Shown here in pieces: positions 5,988 to 8,804 of a stretch of 8,804 nucleotides of DNA; positions within the stretch are counted from its first letter, which is position 1; the number at the start of each line of letters is the position of its first letter. The notes beneath the pieces were generated by a model. It ran no database searches, had not been told where the DNA came from, and worked only from the letters and a program-made list of their open reading frames with translations. The position numbers were made by a program, and so were the translations under genes. The stretch is taken from the NCBI GenBank assembly GCA_030039915.1, contig JASHUP010000178.1, positions 1 through 8,804 of the forward strand, given 5' to 3'. This DNA is from Thermoplasmata archaeon (lineage in GTDB: Archaea; Thermoplasmatota; Thermoplasmata; UBA184).

Positions 5988-6440
5988 ATGTCACCGATGA
6001 TCGACGTATACGCCCGCGAGGATCTTTTCCCGGAGGGTGCGGACCGAAAGTTAGGCGAGGAGCTTACCCTCGCTGTGTTGCGCGCGGAGGGTGTGAAGAG
6101 CCCCGGCCCGTTCCACCTCAACAACACCGCGGCCTACATTCACCGTCTTCCGCCGAGTGCGGTGCACACCGCGGCGACCGACGCCGCCCGCACGGTCCGG
6201 GTCCAGGTCATCACCCCGCCCTCGGCGCTCTCCCGCGACGGTCAGAAGCAGCTCGTGAAGGAGATCACGGAGATTGTCACGCGGGTATCGCAGGACCCCA
6301 CCCAAGCCGGTCGCACGTGGGTGCTCCTCACGGAGGCGGCGGAAGGTGGCTGGGGCCTCAGCGGAACGGCGTTCGGCAAGGAAGAGTTTGCGGCGTTGGC
6401 CGCCAAAGCGGCGGCGTCTCGCGCCGCCCGCCCACTGTAG
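5988..6440 (+). CDS. tautomerase-superfamily-like protein with displaced proline
   Basis: The 150-residue product resembles the long (two beta-alpha-beta units) members of the 4-oxalocrotonate tautomerase superfamily. The first unit starts PMIDVYARE and the second VRVQVITPP (about 70-78) followed by an amphipathic helix and TWVLLTEAAEGGWG (110-123), a block I associate with tautomerase-family proteins annotated in actinobacteria. Enzymes of this superfamily use an N-terminal proline, exposed after Met removal, as the catalytic base. Here the proline is residue 3 (M-S-P-M-I-D). No start codon immediately precedes the proline codon (TCA does). Starts at GTG 5979 or ATG 5997 do not restore an N-terminal proline either. 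It may therefore be inactive as a tautomerase, need trimming, or do something else. The gene is preceded by its own TATA-like box and converges on the Cys-rich 60-residue gene with a 10-base gap between stops. Confidence 0.65.
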   Translation: MSPMIDVYAREDLFPEGADRKLGEELTLAVLRAEGVKSPGPFHLNNTAAYIHRLPPSAVHTAATDAARTVRVQVITPPSALSRDGQKQLVKEITEIVTRVSQDPTQAGRTWVLLTEAAEGGWGLSGTAFGKEEFAALAAKAAASRAARPL

Positions 6441-6450
6441 ACGGCGTTCG

Positions 6451-6633
6451 CTACAGGAGGGGTCCCGTGGGCTTCTCTTCCTCTCTCGGATCCGCTCTCC
6501 GAAGATCGTGGTAACAGACCTTACAACGCTTGGGACTGGGGAGCAGATCCTTCGGAAGGCAGAGGCACAGGCACTCCGTCGGAGCTCCGCCCTCCTCGTC
6601 GGCACTACCGGTCGAAGTACAGAGGTCGCACAT
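6451..6633 (-). CDS. 60-residue Cys-motif protein (probable metal binder)
   Basis: The product has seven cysteines in three groups: C2xxC5, C21xC23xC25 and C37xxC40, with a Glu/Asp-rich linker between the first two and a charged tail (RRADPREEEKPTGPLL). Paired CxxC knuckles suggest zinc or iron-sulfur binding, but the central CxCxC is unusual for a zinc ribbon and I recognise no family. ATG 6633 is chosen because a TTATCC box lies 26-27 bases upstream and because the first CxxC then begins at residue 2. AAGGAG is also present, 11 bases before the ATG, slightly far for a ribosome site. An in-frame start at 6732 would add 33 Arg-rich residues that do not look coding. The gene is tail to tail with the tautomerase gene and follows the bicupin gene after about 210 bases. 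Confidence 0.6.
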   Translation of the reverse strand: MCDLCTSTGSADEEGGAPTECLCLCLPKDLLPSPKRCKVCYHDLRRADPREEEKPTGPLL

Positions 6634-6655
6634 CACCGGGAGGACTCCTTCGGCA

Positions 6656-6663
6656 GGATAACG
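6656..6663 (-). promoter_or_regulatory. TATA-like box of the 60-residue Cys-motif gene
   Basis: CGTTATCC on the minus strand is centred 26-27 bases before ATG 6633, the textbook distance for a leaderless archaeal transcript. It gives this short gene an independent promoter downstream of the bicupin gene. Confidence 0.4.
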
Positions 6664-6755
6664 GCATCGTCGCTTCCTCGGCTCCAAACGGGTTTGATGC
6701 GCCGAAGCGTCGGACCCCGGAACGCGCCGCATCGGCTCCCAGGTCGAGATCGAAG

Positions 6756-6780
6756 ATCCGGCCGCGTTAAATCCGGCCGC
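6756..6780. repeat. two direct 10-bp copies spaced 15 bp
   Basis: ATCCGGCCGC occurs at 6756-6765 and again at 6771-6780, with GTTAA between the copies. Each copy contains the palindrome CGGCCG. The pair sits in the 210-base gap between the bicupin stop and the Cys-motif gene, upstream of the latter's promoter on the minus strand. It could be a paired binding site or chance in GC-rich DNA. Confidence 0.3.
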
Positions 6781-6843
6781 CCAACCCCGCGGGGCAGAAC
6801 GTTACGTCATCTTATTCTCTGCGTCCTCGGTCATTCGTTCACC

Positions 6844-7563
6844 TCAGCCGGGTCGGCGCGGAACCTGAACGATCACGGCTTGATCGCCTTCGATCCCGTC
6901 GACCCGGACGGAGGACGCCCCTTCGGCGAGGATTCCGTCCCCGGGTGCGAGGGGGTGTCCCTCGACCTTTGGGGAACCTTCGAGTCCGTATGCGACGACT
7001 CGAACGCCCGGCGGTACTCGAAGGTCCACGCGGTCAGGCTTCAGGAAGGCCAGGTGCGACATCTCCAGCCCCACCGAGGAAACTGCCGGAGCTCCGCTCC
7101 CCACGAGCGACAACCACCGCAGCCGGTCGGAGTGTGGACGGCGTGGGACCGCCCGAAGGATTTGAAGGGGTGGCGACCCCGGTGGGATCGGATGGGGAAG
7201 TTCAACGACCGTCGCCACATACCTCGAGAGCACCCCGTTTTTCGCCACCAGGTCGTGGCGGCTGGAGTCGAACGAGGAGAGTAGGATCACCGTTCCCGCG
7301 GTGATTTCCCGCTCGGAGCCGGAGTCATCGAAGTACGTCGCCTCGCCTTCGAGGAGATAATTCACGATCTCCTGTCTCTCGTGAGAGTGAGGGTCCGCCT
7401 TCGGTTCCCCGGTCGTGCGCGACTCTGCGAACCGTTCCAGAGGCAGCCACGGGCCCTGCTGGAGGGTGGGGAAGAGCACACGTCCTTCCATCCCCACCAG
7501 ACCGATGCGGCTCGAGCGGGCGAGAATGGTAGATGGTGGCGCGGAACCGGCATCACGCTCCAT
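6844..7563 (-). CDS. pirin-like bicupin protein
   Basis: The 239-residue product has the two-cupin layout and length of pirin/YhhW-type proteins, some of which are metal-dependent quercetin 2,3-dioxygenases. The N-terminal cupin carries DPHSHERQEIVNYLLEGEATYFDD (57-80) with metal-ligand candidates His59 and His61, and a later His103 in SSRHDLV. Pirins have H-x-E at that second site; here the sequence is H-D-L, so the Glu ligand is missing or replaced by Asp104. The C-terminal cupin-like half has VPPGVRVVAYGLEGSPKVEGHPLAPGDGILAEG and no clear metal ligands, as in pirin. ATG 7563 begins 6 bases after the stop of the DsbA-like gene, so the two are almost certainly co-transcribed and perhaps translationally coupled. 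No signal peptide is seen, so it is cytoplasmic. The substrate is unknown. Confidence 0.68.
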   Translation of the reverse strand: MERDAGSAPPSTILARSSRIGLVGMEGRVLFPTLQQGPWLPLERFAESRTTGEPKADPHSHERQEIVNYLLEGEATYFDDSGSEREITAGTVILLSSFDSSRHDLVAKNGVLSRYVATVVELPHPIPPGSPPLQILRAVPRRPHSDRLRWLSLVGSGAPAVSSVGLEMSHLAFLKPDRVDLRVPPGVRVVAYGLEGSPKVEGHPLAPGDGILAEGASSVRVDGIEGDQAVIVQVPRRPG

Positions 7564-7569
7564 GGGATT

Positions 7570-8142
7570 TTATGCAGTCCGCCGACCAGCGGACTTTCGG
7601 ATCGCATCGAGCAGCGGTAAGAACTCGTACGAGCCGACGTGCAATCGTCCGTTCAGGAAGAAGGTAGGCGTCTCCTCGACACCGACGCCCTGCCCGCTCT
7701 CCAAGTCTTCGGCGACGCGTCGAGCGGGGTCACCCGAACTCATGTCTCGTTCGAGGACGCGCATGTCGACCGGAAGCTCCTGCTCGAGCCGGCGAATCAC
7801 GCTGTCCGAGAGGTCATTCTGATGTTCAAACAGCCGGTCGTGCATCAGCCAGAACTTCCCTTGCATCCCGGCCGCCTCCGCGGCCTCGGCGGCCCGGGTC
7901 GAATGAGGGTGAACGTCAGGCTGCGGATAGTGCCGGAAGCAGAAACACAGCTGGTCGCCGAGTTCCCGCAGCAACCCGTGGACGACCGGTTGCACGTGCG
8001 CGCAATGGGGGCATTCGTAATCCCCGTACTCCACGAGCACGCTGCGGGCGTCAAGCGGCCCGAGGATGTGGTCGCGGTTCTCGAGCGGCAGGACGAGGGA
8101 GGGAAGCAAGGCGTCGGAGTCGGAGGAATCCGGGGATTTCAT
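7570..8142 (-). CDS. DsbA-family thioredoxin-fold oxidoreductase, CPHC active site
   Basis: The 190-residue protein belongs to the DsbA-like group (thioredoxin fold with helical insertion). Landmarks: LPLENRDHILGP (18-29), VEYGDYECPHCAHVQ (37-51) with redox cysteines 44 and 47, the HPHSTRAAEAAEAAGMQGKFWLMHDRLFEHQ helical insert, and ETPTFFLNG with cis-Pro159. It should catalyse thiol-disulfide exchange on unknown partners. Starting at ATG 8142 there is no signal peptide, so it would act in the cytoplasm. The frame is open upstream to GTG 8250, and that extension contains RR...VAGC resembling a Tat lipoprotein signal, but only eight residues separate RR from Cys, so I do not adopt it. TGTATAG lies 39 bases before ATG 8142. 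The bicupin gene follows within 6 bases, and dps lies upstream on the same strand. Confidence 0.83.
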   Translation of the reverse strand: MKSPDSSDSDALLPSLVLPLENRDHILGPLDARSVLVEYGDYECPHCAHVQPVVHGLLRELGDQLCFCFRHYPQPDVHPHSTRAAEAAEAAGMQGKFWLMHDRLFEHQNDLSDSVIRRLEQELPVDMRVLERDMSSGDPARRVAEDLESGQGVGVEETPTFFLNGRLHVGSYEFLPLLDAIRKSAGRRTA

Positions 8143-8176
8143 GGACGGATCGTCGCTCTCGCATCCAGCAACACCG

Positions 8177-8186
8177 GCTATACAAG
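8177..8186 (-). promoter_or_regulatory. TATA-like box of the DsbA-like/bicupin pair
   Basis: TTGTATAGCC on the minus strand is centred about 39 bases before ATG 8142, predicting a leader near 12 bases. It would place transcription start downstream of GTG 8250, arguing against the longer protein. A second T-rich element, ATTTTATC near 8299-8306, lies just past the dps stop and could be a dps terminator tract or a further promoter. Confidence 0.35.
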
Positions 8187-8328
8187 CCCGTCGCGAGAAC
8201 GATCCGGCGCTTCCTCCAGGAGGGCAATCCGTCCTGGCCCGGACAGACACAGTAGGGTCGGCCTGGGCCCCGGACGACGGGCTCCGTTCCCGTCGAGAGA
8301 TAAAATCCCGAACTGAGAATCCGGGTCC

Positions 8329-8804
8329 CTAGGAGACCGTGGGACCCACGGTCTCGGCTAGGAACCAAGTGCGTCTCTCGGTTTCGTCAATCCACACCTC
8401 GATGAGACTCGCGGTCGCGACGTCGTGGAACTTGTCGCAGGTCTCGTGCGTGTCACGGAGAAATTTCGTCAGGCGCAGATTGTCCGTCTGAAGTTCCATC
8501 AGCATCGCATCCGGACTCACGAAGGGCCGGTTGTCGTCTTTCAGGCGTTGGTGATCCGAGATGTCGCTGATCGAGTGGAGGGTGATCTGCCCCAGTTTGC
8601 GAGTCCGCTCGGCGATCACGTCGGTCATGGCGAACAACTGGTCCGCTTGTTCGTCCAGCAGCAAGTGGTAGTCTCGGTAGTGCGGGCCGGACATGTGCCA
8701 ATGAAAGTTCTTCGTCTTCACGTAGAGCGCGAAGACGTCCGCCAGAAGTTGGCGAAGTTCGTCCGCGATTGCCTTTGTTCCCTCCTCCGTCAGGTCCGTG
8801 GGAA
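8329..8804 (-). CDS. dps: Dps ferritin-like DNA-protection protein, N terminus beyond the window
   Basis: Dps forms a hollow dodecamer that oxidises and stores iron using hydrogen peroxide and protects DNA under stress. The window holds the last 157 codons; the frame continues past the right edge, so roughly 10-20 N-terminal residues are missing. The internal GTG near 8721 is not the start, because family sequence (LADVFALYVKTKNFHWH) runs through it. The inter-subunit ferroxidase residues are all present: the HWH histidine in KTKNFHWHMSGP, the His and Asp of DYHLLLDEQAD, and Asp and Glu in MTDVIAE, spaced as His31, His43, Asp47, Asp58 and Glu62 of Listeria Dps. The C terminus (WFLAETVGPTVS) is short, without a Lys-rich DNA-binding tail. 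The stop is 186 bases before the DsbA-like gene, which has its own promoter candidate. Confidence 0.95.
   Translation of the reverse strand, partial: PTDLTEEGTKAIADELRQLLADVFALYVKTKNFHWHMSGPHYRDYHLLLDEQADQLFAMTDVIAERTRKLGQITLHSISDISDHQRLKDDNRPFVSPDAMLMELQTDNLRLTKFLRDTHETCDKFHDVATASLIEVWIDETERRTWFLAETVGPTVS

Noticed and set aside
6274..7284. Long plus-strand open frame spanning the tautomerase end, the Cys-motif gene and part of the bicupin gene
   Set aside because: It crosses three better-supported genes and reads as basic low-complexity sequence; no family resemblance.
8143..8250. N-terminal extension of the DsbA-like protein resembling a Tat lipoprotein signal (RR...VAGC)
   Set aside because: The hydrophobic segment between RR and Cys is only eight residues, and a TATA-like box lies inside the extension. 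ATG 8142 fits the family better.
7639..8316. Plus-strand open frame opposite the DsbA-like gene
   Set aside because: The minus strand encodes a clear CPHC thioredoxin-fold protein, so this is its shadow.

Overview
This is a GC-rich, densely coding chromosomal window with about twelve genes. Nothing in it looks like a transposon, phage, CRISPR array, rRNA or tRNA. The organism is most likely a GC-rich archaeon. Several genes lack a convincing Shine-Dalgarno site but carry a TATA-like box centred about 26-30 bases before the start codon (hutU, scpB, the 60-residue Cys-rich gene, the tautomerase gene), as expected for leaderless archaeal transcripts. This is an inference: every protein family here also occurs in bacteria, and a GC-rich bacterium is not excluded.

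Left third (1-3000, minus strand): hutU (urocanate hydratase) is followed 23 bases later by an M29-type aminopeptidase relative. They look like a peptide/histidine catabolism pair. No other hut gene is in the window. Two perfect hairpins lie downstream of the pair, in bases 1-141.

Middle (3000-5430): two small plus-strand genes are easily missed. One encodes a 55-residue protein with a C-terminal membrane segment. The other encodes a 38-residue protein that is one third cysteine and resembles a metallothionein. They meet, tail to tail, a conserved-looking 78-residue minus-strand gene of unknown function. Next comes scpB, a methylmalonyl-CoA decarboxylase with all recognisable active-site residues, and then about 600 bases without a convincing gene.

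Right part (5430-8804): an HxlR-family regulator with a YodB-like cysteine pattern and a tautomerase-fold protein lie on the plus strand. The tautomerase converges on a minus-strand gene for a 60-residue protein with CxxC, CxCxC and CxxC motifs. Then, all on the minus strand and in transcription order, come dps (start outside the window), a cytoplasmic-looking DsbA/thioredoxin-fold protein and a pirin-like bicupin protein whose gene starts 6 bases after the dsbA-like stop.

Taken together, the right half leans toward redox, metal and stress handling: Dps ferroxidase, CPHC thiol oxidoreductase, cupin, thiol-bearing HxlR regulator and Cys-rich miniproteins. The left half is catabolic. The most unusual items are the 38-residue Cys-rich protein with its membrane-protein neighbour, the tautomerase whose proline is not N-terminal, and the M29 protein that seems to have lost half of its metal ligands.
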